Assembly: GCA_029204225.1 (NCBI GenBank)
Contig: CM055093.1
Location: 34,546,525-34,610,524 of the forward strand
Direction: 5' to 3'
DNA from: Diphasiastrum complanatum
Lineage: Eukaryota; Streptophyta; Lycopodiopsida; Lycopodiales; Lycopodiaceae
DNA: 64,000 nucleotides
Shown here: positions 48,775 to 59,735 of the stretch, in pieces
How the letters are laid out: the number at the start of each line of letters is the position of its first letter
Position numbering within the stretch: position 1 is the first letter of the stretch
Made by a program: the position numbers and the translations under genes
Notes under the pieces: model-generated
What the model was told of the DNA's origin: nothing
Databases searched by the model: none
Seen by the model: only the letters and a program-made list of their open reading frames with translations

Positions 48775-49545
48775 CTTGATGTTGCATTTCTGATTGTTGA
48801 CATGATTGAACACTAAACGTTCGATCATCTGTATCTAAAATTTTGTTCATCAAAGTGACACTCACACATTCCAACTTCTGACCCTTGATGATTTCAGATT
48901 CATCCAATTTTATTACAATAATGATCTTTCCATTTACTTGATGTTTGTCTAGTTTATAGAATCGAATAATGTATTTTAGAACATTTTCAATATCAAGAAA
49001 AATATTATTGCAATCGTTGTAATTGAGCTCACCATATTCTGATTTGTATAATTCAATTATATGAAGTGGTTGGCCAACCACTTTGGACATTCCATCGTTA
49101 TGAAAATTTCTAGCTAATCTTACCCGATATGGACGTGGAAGATTAATTTTCTTCACCATCACTTGAGAAAAAGCTTCTTTAACTATTCTAAAAAAAGTAG
49201 AATAAGCATTTCTCCTAATTCCAGATACATCACATGCACCTTGTATCACATTCGCATCCAAGTATGATTGAACCTTAATCAAAATAGTCTCTACAATTTC
49301 ATTTTTCATTTTTTCAAACCGAGCATTTTTTATCATTTCCTTTGCTAACTTAAAGATGATCCAATGCATGAATGATCTGTTAAATAGTTTTTTGCCACCA
49401 AACATGATCTGCAACAGACATGTGAAACTCAAATTATGTTTAATAAATAAATAATCCATGTTATCAAGTGCAAATCAAACTTAAATGACATATACAAATC
49501 AAATAAACAGTTTAGATGACAACATACTTGAATGCTCGGATTCTT
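48775..49545 (-). CDS. unidentified protein fragment, conserved-looking, with a possible intron
   Basis: The minus-strand frame is open from 49459 down into the Copia LTR. Its own part probably runs from an acceptor (CTGTTGCAG, ending 49409) and encodes about 210 residues without a stop. Segments include IMFGGKKLFNRSFMHW, SYLDANVIQGACDVSGIRRN, LPRPYRVRLARNFHND and KIIIVIKLDESEIIKGQKLE. A GTATGTTG donor lies at 49512, upstream of it. The last about 30 codons seem to come from the LTR, so the gene was cut by Copia. Uninterrupted coding in such a decayed region suggests recent loss or ongoing use. I do not recognise the family. A DNA transposase or a lineage-specific nuclear protein are possibilities, unproven. 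Confidence 0.45.
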
Positions 49546-49599
49546 TCTTTTTTATTGCCGCTATGTGTAGATAGGTCATCAATATTCTTCATCGGTACT

Positions 49600-49790
49600 C
49601 TCTTTCTTTTCCTCTTCATCATTCATTTGAGTTTTGATCACCAATACCATCCTCATCGAAAGTGAAATGCCTTGCTTCTCATCTTGATCTCTCTTTTTCT
49701 TGAAGCAATCACTTGCAAAATGCCCTTTGACTCCACAATAAAAGCATTTTAACTTGTATCTATCTTTCTTCTTGCCAACACATTAGGGGA
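49600..49790 (-). pseudogene. Copia gag zinc-knuckle remnant
   Basis: The minus strand reads CFYCGVKGHFASDCFKKKRD, a CCHC knuckle typical of Copia gag, followed by a short charged tail rich in Glu and Lys. There is no neighbouring protease. Confidence 0.65.
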
Positions 49791-50134
49791 AATATGGGCT
49801 CAAAATGGGCCCTTTAAGAAATTTCACTTTAGAGAGATTTTACGTAGAGAGAGAATGCAAACCGGTAACTTCTGGTCGCCGTTTTCCGAGTTTCCGGCCT
49901 TGCCCGATGTTTAACTAGTATGGTTAACTTTAGACAATAGTTAGTTTAGCATGAGAGTTAATAACTTCTCTTCATGCTCGTTCCCAAATTCGGGACGAGA
50001 GCTTTAAGACTGAATATCTTGGTGTGTTCAAAAACTAAAACGGGAGAGGCAAAACTTTTGAAATCATTAAACATTAAAAAAGTAAGGAATGCTAGATCTA
50101 TTCATATTGATTTACTATAGGTAGATTCATCTAC

Positions 50135-50515
50135 ATGATTGTAGCTTTAACAATGGCAATGTTCCATTTGCATGTTGCTCTTCCGATGGAATGCACTCCA
50201 ATTATTAAGAAAAATACAAAAGTTGTAGAGAATGCTGCAACAATAGTTAGAGAATTGAGAATGAATAATCATATGAATATAGATTTGTGGGTGGATGGAT
50301 CAATTTATCCTAATGATCCAGCTACCAATTTGTGTCCAGCTTTTAAGTCCGTAACTCATCTTCTCAGATATGTATGTGAAGGAAATAGCGGATTACTTGG
50401 ATATTGTCAAAGGTTGCGAGATATTGGAATGCATAGCATATCTTGTCTGAATCAACAATTACAGTTTGCTAATCAACAATTGCAACGTGCAAATCAACCA
50501 TGTGCAACACACTAG
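50135..50515 (+). other. 126-codon reading frame of unknown nature
   Basis: An open frame with VENAATIVRELRMNNHMNIDL, YPNDPATNLCPAFKSVTHLL and a C-terminal run of NQQLQ-type repeats that looks coiled-coil. A second frame (50466-50684) overlaps its end with SELNATLTTLWGSNQEILES, also coiled-coil-like, which suggests a frameshifted single protein. No family was recognised. It lies just upstream of Copia protease sequence and could be an unusual gag or captured sequence. Confidence 0.3.
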
Positions 50516-50699
50516 TGCTGAAAACAATGCACTCAAGAATGCTATGTCAGAGTTGAATGCTACACTCACTACTCTTTGGGGATCAAACCAAGAAATATTA
50601 GAATCCATGGAAAAGTTGCGATCCGAGAGTTTAAAATCTACTATTGATCTAAAAGTTATTTTTTTATGTTTTCTTGTTTGCTAACCAATGATGAGATAT

Positions 50700-51869
50700 A
50701 GTGGAGAAAGCTTTCATATGACATGGCACAAAGAGTACTTCAGTTCTTTGGTGCCTTATGAAGGAGAGAAAAGGTCATCAACATGGCCAATGGTGAAAAA
50801 GTTGTTATCAAGGGCATTGGTACTATTCCTATTTTTCTCTCATTTACAAATAGGAATGTAAGCTTGAAGAATGTTTTGTTCATACCTTTCATTATTAAGA
50901 ATGTGCTTAGTGTGTCTCAAATGGTTGACAAAGGTCTCAAAGTGGAATTTGTTGCTGATCCTTGTTTGATCAAAAGGAATGAAGTCTTGATTGCCCAAGG
51001 CAAGAGGCAAGCTAGTGAGCTCTACAAACTTGATGGATTTGTTGGTTCTAACCATGGTGGTTTGAAGACAAAGAAACAAGTTGGTGAACTTTGTTCAATT
51101 TCAAAGTCACAAAGGTTGTCTTATTCTAGATCTAGCTCAAGATCTAAAATGTCGTTCTATTTAGTACATATGGATGTGCATTGTACTAGTTCTTTGAGTA
51201 ATGGAAGAGAAAAGATATTTGTGACTTACATTGATGACTTTAGTAAATATTGTTGGACTTATCTATTAAAGAGTGAGGATTTCATATTTGATGTCTTTCT
51301 CAAGTTCAAGAATGTTGTGGAGAGTCAAATCAACATGAAGATCAAGTGCTTAAGTTGGCAAATGAAGACCTACCAATAAAGTTCAAAGAGATTTGTGTGG
51401 CACATGGGATCAAGAGGGAGCTTTCAAACTCAAAGTTTCTACATAGTGTGGAAGAGAGGAAGATCAATATTTTTGAAAGAGCTAAATCCATGAGGGTGAA
51501 TACAAATCTTCCAAAGTCATTTTGGGGTGAAGCTTTGATGTGTGCTAACTTTGTTTGCAATAGGTACTCAAATGAAGACTTGGATGGTAAGAGTTCATTT
51601 GAATTTCTTTTTTGTAAGAAGCCAAGGATGGAGCATTTGAAGATCTTAGGTAGTACTTGATATGTCAACTCATCTTTTGCATTCTTGAAGGTAATCTTTG
51701 TTGGCTATAGTGAAATAAGGAAAGCTTATAGGGTTTACATTCCTAAGTCAAAAAAAAGTTCACATTTCTAAGGATGTTTTCTTTGAAGAAGAGAATGTGG
51801 ATAAGCTTGATGTTGATCAATTTAAGGGTAAGCAAGTCGAAGGTACAAACTTTGGTTTACTCACATGTT

Positions 51870-51900
<31 letters not shown>

Positions 51901-51910
51901 AAGAAGAAAA
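50700..51910 (+). pseudogene. Copia protease-end and integrase remnant (family C)
   Basis: Frames at 50783-51379 and 51346-51800 show the post-protease region (MANGEKVVIKGIGTIPI, NVLFIPFIIKNVLSVSQMVD). The integrase core starts LVHMDVHCTSS..., then KIFVTYIDDFSKYCW. A frameshift at about 51350 follows, then a degraded GIKRELSNSKFLHSVEERK segment and FWGEALMCANFVCNRY. His and Asp positions of the core are altered. It ends in an AAG repeat. RT is absent. Confidence 0.75.
51870..51908. repeat. (AAG)n microsatellite
   Basis: A run of AAG units about 39 bp long terminates the Copia integrase remnant. Confidence 0.95.
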
Positions 51911-53173
51911 CCTCTTCCTCCATTTTCTTACTTTTGTGAAGTCCTCTTATTTTGACATTCTATGCTTGATTGTGGATGAATGAATGCTTGATTGTCATTG
52001 CTTAATCATGCTATCACAAATAGAAAGATCATTAGCTCAAGCTTAGATGTTAGAAATCCATTTGGAGTGAGGTAGATTTCATTTCCATTGCACTCCTCCC
52101 TTGTGTTGGATTATTCTCCTTCTTACTAATCGACTAATCGATTTTAATCCACATCCATTGTTTATCCAGTTCTGCGGATTTTCCCGTGTCTTTACATAGT
52201 TTGCAGATTTACAAGTGTTTTTACACAGTCTGCAGAAATACATGGAGTTTGACAGCAGTATCGCATTTTTCACCTGTCAGGAATTATGTGTAAAAATGTA
52301 GTGTCGCCTTTTCACATTTTTCACCTGTTAGGAATTGCGAGTAAATATGCAAAGTCGCATTTTTTGCATTTTTCAAAGTGCCTCAAATGTTAAGGAAATG
52401 ACTCTGGCAAAGTGTGGGGCTACCCTAAATGAGATTTAAGGACACTGTCGGGTTTTTTGCAAAAAGCCGACCTGTCATCTTTTTGTGACACTATCGTCTG
52501 TGGCAGTTTTAGTTCATTTCTACATAGTGACAGCTTTAGTTCATTTATGCAGATAGACTGTTAACGGCCAATTTTCACTGCTTATCAACAATCAATTTCT
52601 AAGAGCAGACACTAGCTAATTGGCAATCTCATTTAATGACCTAATTACTTAGTATAAATCAACTATTCATACATCTCTGTTAAAAAAAATTCTGAAGTTT
52701 TTGATCAATAGATCAGCAAGTATTGAATAGTTAGCTCTCTCTCTCTCTCCGAGTCAAGCTTGCGAGCTTGAACACTCCTGAGCATTCTAGCTCACTTCTT
52801 AGAGTTGTTTAGAGATTGTTATCGCGCTTACTGCTTATCAGCATTGCGCTTAATTCAGACTTTCATTTTAGTCGTTCAGAGATAGCTTAGAGTACGCGGC
52901 TTCGATCCACAACTTATTGTACTCATTTATTTTTGTTTTGTTTTCATACTGAATCAATACTATCTTTTATTGCGTTCAGGTTCGTCTCAGAATGTATGCA
53001 TTTCTGTAGTTCTTCGCGACTAATTATTTGTCTGATAATTCAATGCATTATTGTTTGGCTATGTAATCACTGTAGCCACCTTAGAAAAATAGCAGTCATG
53101 TGCGTTTGTAATCCATTTGAATGCATTTTTATGAGCTTTGAAACAACTAGCAAATAAAATAGTAGTCTCTAAC
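51911..53173. other. LTR-like non-coding stretch with the recurring CGCATTTTTC motif
   Basis: No protein is seen. Between 52255 and 52500 the motif TATCGCATTTTTCACCTGTCA and relatives occur several times. The part at 52560-52920 has LTR-like composition with a (TC) run, but TG...CA borders or a primer site could not be found. Confidence 0.4.
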
Positions 53174-53532
53174 GTATAAACCAAAAAAAATGTGGAACCG
53201 TTTCTACCCCGTCCCATCCCGTCCCGTTTCATACCATGGAGAAAATGTATGGAACGTGTAATTTTTTGAAAAACATGCCAAAAAGATAATCAAAAAGAAA
53301 AAGAAATCTGATATACTACCTAAAATAGTATTATAAACTTTCTATTTATAGATTTGGACCTTTTTTGAGTAATTTAGCCATTTTTTTGATTGAGTGTTTA
53401 GACCATTTTAAGGAGTTTTGGCAGTTTTTCTGCCGAAAAAAATAAAAATTTAGGGTTCCGTGGTATGGATCCATTCCTTACTATGCCTACCCCCACGGAA
53501 CGGATTCCGTGGGAACTTAGGTATAAACCAAA
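53174..53532. mobile_element. second hairpin-ended short element with 12-bp flanking repeat
   Basis: GTATAAACCAAA occurs at 53174-53185 and 53521-53532. The right end has a hairpin with arms CCCACGGAA (53492-53500) and TTCCGTGGG (53505-53513). The left end begins TGTGGAACCG. Layout and GGAACCG-type ends resemble the element in ECR intron 3. Confidence 0.5.
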
Positions 53533-54008
53533 TTTTTTACCATCATGAGGTTTTTTTATAATATTTTGCACATAAATCCAGGCAAGAGAAATTATAAATT
53601 ACACAAGCATAATCAATGCCTATAGTTTTCACCTAGAGGTTGTAGGTGGAAGCTTTAAGCTTCTTGAGCACAACAAAAACATGAAGCCCAGGCGTAAAGC
53701 TCCCATCTGTGGGATTTCCCCCATAGTAAAGTATTAACAAACTTAAATCTATACTTACATTGTTGACAAATGTAATGTGCCACGTGAAAATGCCATGTCT
53801 CAATGAAATGGTGCCACAGGGCAATTTTTTAATTGACTAGCTTCCAACTAGTTCATACTTGAGTCAATAAAGACAAATTCAATCTAACTAAATCTAGATG
53901 CATTTATGACTATTATCCACACGTGGGAACAGGCTCCACAAGCGTGGGATCAAGTTATGTACAAATCAACTTAGATCAAATAGCTAGAATTTGACAGTTT
54001 TAACACAA
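53533..54008. other. 3' flank of the class V aminotransferase-like gene
   Basis: No gene recognised. It should contain the 3' UTR of the minus-strand gene that ends at 54009. Confidence 0.4.
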
Positions 54009-55740
54009 TCATATTACAAAATTCACAAGACTTGCATGTGAATTATAAGGAGGTAAGCCTTTGGAAATCTGCTTTGCTGATTCCATATATTTGCTGTAGG
54101 CTCTCGTCCTTCGGGCACGACTAGTATAGTTGCCACCATCATTCATTTTCTCTGTATTGCACAGATTGAAAATGTTTACTATACTTTTCATGCTTGAAGG
54201 AGCATGATCCTCATTTTCAATGGATGACATTCCTTTGGATCCAACAATTTTTTGTTTGTTTTTCCAATTTCCTGTTTTCCAATCAAAGTCATACAGAGTT
54301 AAAAACTGATGCCCATGTTCTGCTATGAATTCGATGGCAGACAATATGTACTCTGATTCATCATTGGATGTGTAATAAGCAAAGCTCACTCTTGTCCACC
54401 CAAGCTTCACAGCATGGTATCCCTACACAAATTATTGTACGCTTTACAAGCTATAAAACTGATGAGTGCTGGATTTTGAAGAAATTTTGATTAACCTTTT
54501 TGCCTGTGATCGAGTAATTTACCTGTTTCACAGCACTTCGAATCCTTAAGGCGGAGAGCTTGTCAACGTTTAGCAGTGAGTGAGCATATGCACCTGCACA
54601 AGAGCAACCTCCTCGTCCTTGAATTCCGAAAAGATCATTAAGTAGCTTGGTAACAAATCTTCCATGAAGGGTTTTATATCTTTGAAGATGCTGTAGCTTA
54701 TTTTGGGGATTGTCCTCAGCTAACATAAGGGAGGCGAGTTGCATGCTTTCCGCATATGTATCAGTTGAGACCCGGAGTTCTTCTGTTAGAATCACAAAAG
54801 ATATTATAGGTGTGCGCTTAACTTCTGTGTTTCCCAACACAAGTACCCTCGGGTTGGACAAAAGTCTAGACAAGGCTTTTCGAACGAGAAAACGTTCCCG
54901 TTGCTCAATGACATCAATGCCCATCTGTTGTTTAATCCAAAACGCCATTGCTGCTCTTATAATTTGCGTTATAGGCGGTGTCCCAGCGTTTTCTCTCACC
55001 TCAATGTCATCAATAAACAAGGTATCCTGTTACAGTACACTATGACAATCAAGCTTATGGTTCTTCAATTTGTAACTAATCACATATTAATCAGCAAACA
55101 TATTGGGACGCAGGTTATATCAACAATGTACCATAGTGTGGTTTACGAAGTACCTTGTAAGAGATGTTATTGACATAGTCAACTGTGCCACCACCACAAG
55201 TAGAAGGAGGGTTGCCTTGAAGAAGATAAAGTTGCTTATTCACAAGAAGAATACCAGGAGAGCCAGGTCCACCAATGAATTTATGTGGGCTCAACACCAC
55301 TGCATCACACCCATCTAATTGCCCGGCTCTTACATCAATCTGCATATGTGCCACTGCACAAATTTCATGATGAGCATTTTATTCCTTCAGGTAATCTAGC
55401 AGAAAGAAATTAATAATTTGAGAAATCATAACAATCTATTTTTCTTTTCTTCAGAAATGTGGGCATATGATAGTTGTAATGATCTAGCAGTATATACCAG
55501 CTCGCAAAATCAAAGCAAACAAATGCTTTGTATTTGTGAAGGAGTTGCGAAATCTTTCTCGTATCAGTGAGAATTCCTGTTACATTGCTACAAGCGGAAA
55601 AGGATCCAAGCTTCCGATGCATTTTATATTTGGGATCTTCCAGATATTCTTTCAGCTTGGCTAAATCAATCATGCCTTCACCATCGGCTGGGATTTCTAT
55701 GACCTGACCATACAAACATACAAACTTAATTAGTTTTTCA

Positions 55741-55838
<98 letters not shown>

Positions 55839-56733
55839 AAACTCACATAAACATCTATACACACAGACATGTCCATGATTCGTGATCTAGCCAAATACAA
55901 TGATTTTGTAGTGTGTATGCAACTTATTTGAATCATGTTGATCAAATGTTTGTTCCTTACTTCAGCAAGGCTATGCTGCCACGATAGTAGGTTGGAATGA
56001 TGTTCATAGGGCCCTACAAACACGAGCCATCTCTCTTCAGGCATCAATTTTCCTAGCATTTGTTCTCTAAGGATGGAAGGCACATTAATACCCATCACCT
56101 CTTGCAACCTTTTCAATGCTGATGTGCATCCAGATCCACAAAATAGGAGAGCGTAATCGTTAGTCCCTCCCATGCACACCTTAATGTATGTGGATGCCTC
56201 ATGCACCATGCGAGATGTCATCTGGCCAGTGTAGCTATCATCGCTATGAGTATTTCCTTACCAATGAATAATGATAAGCACAAATCAGCAACATCAGCTC
56301 AAAGTGGGTAGACATGCAAAAACAAATTTTTTGAGTAAATCAAAATAAAATACCACAAAATTTAGCACTTAGCGATAGGTGCTATACCGTAGGATGGTAA
56401 AACATTTTCTAATATAAAATGCTCAATAAATAGCAAAGCACGACCACTCGCTGTGTGGTCTGCATAAGTGAGCAATCGTTTTCCAAAAGGAGCACATATC
56501 TCCAAATCATGTCCAATAATTTGAGACTGCAACCACGCAAAATCCTTTGCCATTGATGCTTTACGACCCACAAACCTACCAAGTGAAATTGAATCCAAAA
56601 AAGACAACACAGGCTTCAATTTGTAATGCTCATCAACATCTGCAATTCTATAATCACCCTCCAAAATAGAAGGCGATGATGATGGATGTTGATGCTGCTT
56701 GTTCGACATCTCTTGTAGCTCATAAAAGGACAT
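54009..56733 (-). CDS. class V aminotransferase / cysteine desulfurase-like PLP enzyme (one exon junction out of frame)
   Basis: Six exons: 56733-56388, 56256-55961, 55703-55498, 55353-55154, 55026-54523 and 54422-54009, about 655 codons. The PLP-dependent class V fold is clear: LLTYADHTASGRAL (residues 87-100), CGSGCTSALKRLQEVMG, VGPYEHHSNLLSW, SNVTGILTD. The Schiff-base lysine lies in LSPHKFIGGPGSPG (about residue 304), then STCGGGTVDYV, ENAGTPPITQIIRA, and a loop RGGCSCAGAYAH whose Cys could serve in sulfur transfer. The family includes NifS/SufS desulfurases and the molybdenum cofactor sulfurase N-domain. The exact substrate is unknown. The exon 3 donor (TG|GTATAT) and exon 4 acceptor (TGCAG|TGGCAC) do not preserve frame by one base. 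Other junctions do. So the gene may be broken, use an unseen site, or contain a sequence error. Intron 2 holds a long GA/CA microsatellite. No transit peptide is obvious. Confidence 0.8.
55743..55839. repeat. compound (TC)n(AC)n microsatellite in intron 2 of the desulfurase-like gene
   Basis: About 72 bp of TC repeat runs directly into about 26 bp of AC repeat. It lies between the exon 2 donor and the exon 3 acceptor. Confidence 0.95.
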
Positions 56734-56778
56734 CCATACTATGAGCAACTAAGTATTTTACAGACTTCAATGTGTAAT

Positions 56779-56836
56779 TCAATGCGGATCCTTTGGTTGA
56801 GAGAAAGTGTTACCGATGAGTTTTATTCTATGAGTG

Positions 56837-56870
<34 letters not shown>

Positions 56871-56927
56871 ATGCGGATCCTTTGGTTGAGAGAAAGTGTT
56901 ACCGATGAGTTTTATTCTATGAGTGAT

Positions 56928-56966
<39 letters not shown>

Positions 56967-57090
56967 ATTCTCTATGTTGGCTTGAGCATAATTTATTGAC
57001 CAACATGTCAATGTAAACAAAATGACTTACATAGAGAGAATTATTCTCTATGTTGGCTTGAGCATAATTTATTGACCAAAATGTGAATGT
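56779..57090. repeat. local tandem duplications with GA runs upstream of the desulfurase-like gene
   Basis: An 89-bp unit (TCAATGCGGATCCTTTGG start) occurs at 56779 and 56868, each ending in a GA run. A 76-bp unit (AGAATTATTCTCTATGTTGG start) occurs at 56961 and 57037. Both lie within 360 bp above the start codon, so they may lie in the promoter. Confidence 0.9.
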
Positions 57091-58385
57091 AAACATAATG
57101 ACTTTTGTGCACATAGACATGACGTGTTATTGCTATAAAGATGGTATTCATCAAAAGCTTATAGATAATGGGAATGAATCCTCACAGACAACCAACTACT
57201 TCCCATAGTCATCAATATTTCTTTACTACATATATCAATGTTTGACTTTTGTGCACATAAATATGGAATGTTGTTGTTAGTTGTGCCAAAACGCCCTCAT
57301 ATATAGGTCGTCTTCTAGTTCCATAATCGTCAACCTTTTGTTGAATCTACATAGTGTCAATGTCTAACTTTTGTGCACATAAACAAAATTTGTTGTTGTG
57401 AATATTTGATATCTATCAAAAGGTTGACTAATAGGACCATTGTTAACCTTTTGAGAAAATGTACCTAAAAATGTGGAGCCATGTTTTGCTCCTCCAACCA
57501 TACCGTTTTCTTTTAAGGCAACTTTTCTTTCACAACCTTTCAAAGAGGCAAATATGGAATGGCATCGCTTCAAAGAGTCCAAGGATGAGATCTAGTCAAA
57601 TCTTGAAAGAGAAGATCAGGTCATTGCTACATGGCAACCTCAATTGGAATCATGTTGGACCAATCACTTATTGAAAAAATGAAAAAGCTTGCCACAATAA
57701 AAAGCTTGTTCTCTCACAAGATACAAGGATATAATCAATCACACAACCATTATCTTGCCCATCTTATTGTTATGAATTTAGTGCTACTAATACACAGAAT
57801 CAGTGCATGGAGTTTTAAAATGTTTTGTCATACATAGGTTTGTTTCTTATGGTGTATAAAAGAGAGCTTTGTTAAAAGCTCCAACCAAGCATCTCCTAAT
57901 TGCATACTCAATTGCATCCTTTTTGGGAAGGCATTATGGCCCAAGTAGGGACGGATACCCAAGGCCTCCATTCCTCATAATGACCATGAAGATCAAGATC
58001 ACAAAATAGGCAAGAGTGTTGATTATCAAGATTTTGCATTCAGCTTGACTAGTCCACAAACTATGATCTTTTTGCATGATAGATCTAATCTTGTAATCAA
58101 AGTCTTGATCTTATTAAGGCTACATACTTGCTCAAGGATGTAACTGTCCTTTGTGGATGATTCACTCTATCTCATGAGAAGTTTACAAATTGCCTCACAA
58201 AATGAAAAAACGTGATTTTTCACTCTATGAATGAATATCACAATATTCATGCTCTTACAAGATCCAAGAACATAGATTTGATGACACAACCACTTGCTTT
58301 CTAAATGATTTAGAACCTGATCTAAGCCATTAATGACATGAGATATGTCCATACAAGGGACATCATACAAAACTAGCATTGCCTC
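57091..58385. other. non-coding stretch with diverged repeats
   Basis: TTTTGTGCACATA recurs at about 57104, 57247 and 57370 within diverged units of 120-145 bp. No gene recognised. Confidence 0.4.
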
Positions 58386-58550
58386 CATCAGAGGAGTTCT
58401 AATTCCAAAAAAGACCCTTTATAAAGATTATCTATATATTTTTTCTCAAATTTTGCTTACACGTGGACCAATCAAAACACTCAAATTTGAAATCTATGTA
58501 ACACAGCTCATTAAAATTGACAAAAAAGTTTTCTTAATAATGCTATAATT
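58386..58550. mobile_element. one-ended copy of the CATTAGAGGAGTT MITE family
   Basis: It starts CATCAGAGGAGTTCTAATTC, then AAAAAAGACCCTTT and the interior TGGACCAATCAAAAC and TTTGAAATCTATGTAAC segments shared with the complete copy at 35063. The far inverted repeat is missing. Confidence 0.65.
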
Positions 58551-59494
58551 CGGCGTCGGGGGGAGCCCACAAGCATGACATGTTGTTCATAGTATTATAT
58601 ATGCAATTATCATCAAAAATAATGTAACTTTCAAATTTGACGAGAGCTTTCCAACGGTACCTTACATGACCTACTTCCAAGCTATCGTTCAAAAGTTATA
58701 ACTGATCAAAGTTTCCAATAAAAATTCAAATATCGCTTCTGTGCGACCCTTAACTGCCATATCTGATATTCTAGAAATCCATTGATCATCTAGCTGTCCT
58801 ATAATCAGTATAGGATATTATCTCTTGTTCCCAAAACCTGGAAAATCCATTTATTTGGATGACTGGCATGCCCATCAGATGGATACCACAAATCCACATC
58901 TAATCCTAGTGATTTAAACAAAAGAATTAACATGGTTCAACCTTACATTCTGATCCTTCCAGGTTAATGATAAGCTTCGTATCCCCATGGATCCAAGAGC
59001 ATTAACTCTAGAGATAAGCTTCAATCAATTAACAAATTTTGTGTAATCCATGTATCAAATTTCACTTTGACATCCAAACTGCAGATAACTCAATGGTCAC
59101 AAAGATATTCCTATCAATTACAATTTTTCTAATAAAATTGGACTATTTTTTCTTTTTCCTTAACTTGCTTAAGAATTACTTCGTTAAAGTTATTGGTAAT
59201 TAATGAAAAATCCACAAAACTTGAATTCAGGTACTTCTTTTCCTGTATTCAACACATAAAATTTTTGTCAAATAAAGAATTACCTCCAAACATATTATCC
59301 GCTTTATTCCATTTAATCACTTTAACAAGTATCTCAAAAGCTTTGGCTTGTTCAATCCTAATGATCAAAATCATCAAGAACACAATAACAAATCCATCGG
59401 TGTTCCACCGATTTGAAAAGGAGAAAACCAAAAACATGATTTAACTCCTTTTACTAGGTGACGGTTGCAACAGTCTACATATTTACTCACTATT
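58551..59494. other. non-coding stretch
   Basis: No gene, LTR or terminal repeat recognised on either strand. Confidence 0.4.
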
Positions 59495-59735
59495 TATGAC
59501 AGGCGAAAAATGCGACAGTTGCACAACCTGCATATTTACAAGTAAACTTGAACAGGCGAAAAATGCGAAAAATGCGATATTGCATTTTTACACACATTTT
59601 ATGACAGGCGAAAATTGCGAAAAATGTGACACTGCATTTTATGACAGGCGAAAAATGGAAAAAATGCGACACTACATTTTTACACACACTTTATGACAGG
59701 TGAAAAATGCGACATTGCATTTTTACACGATGGGT
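59495..59735. repeat. irregular tandem array of GACAGGCGAAAAATGCGACA-type units
   Basis: About five units of 40-50 bp combine TATGACAGGCGAAAAATGCG with ACACTGCATTTTTACACAC, with internal expansions of AAAATGCG. Related motifs occur in the family A LTRs and at 36.1, 37.8 and 52.3 kb. Confidence 0.85.

Noticed and set aside
55410-55862. Arg-Glu repeat protein on the minus strand
   Set aside because: It is readthrough of intron 2 of the desulfurase-like gene across a TC/AC microsatellite.
59495-59735. CRISPR-like array
   Set aside because: Units are contiguous and irregular without unique spacers, and the genome is eukaryotic.
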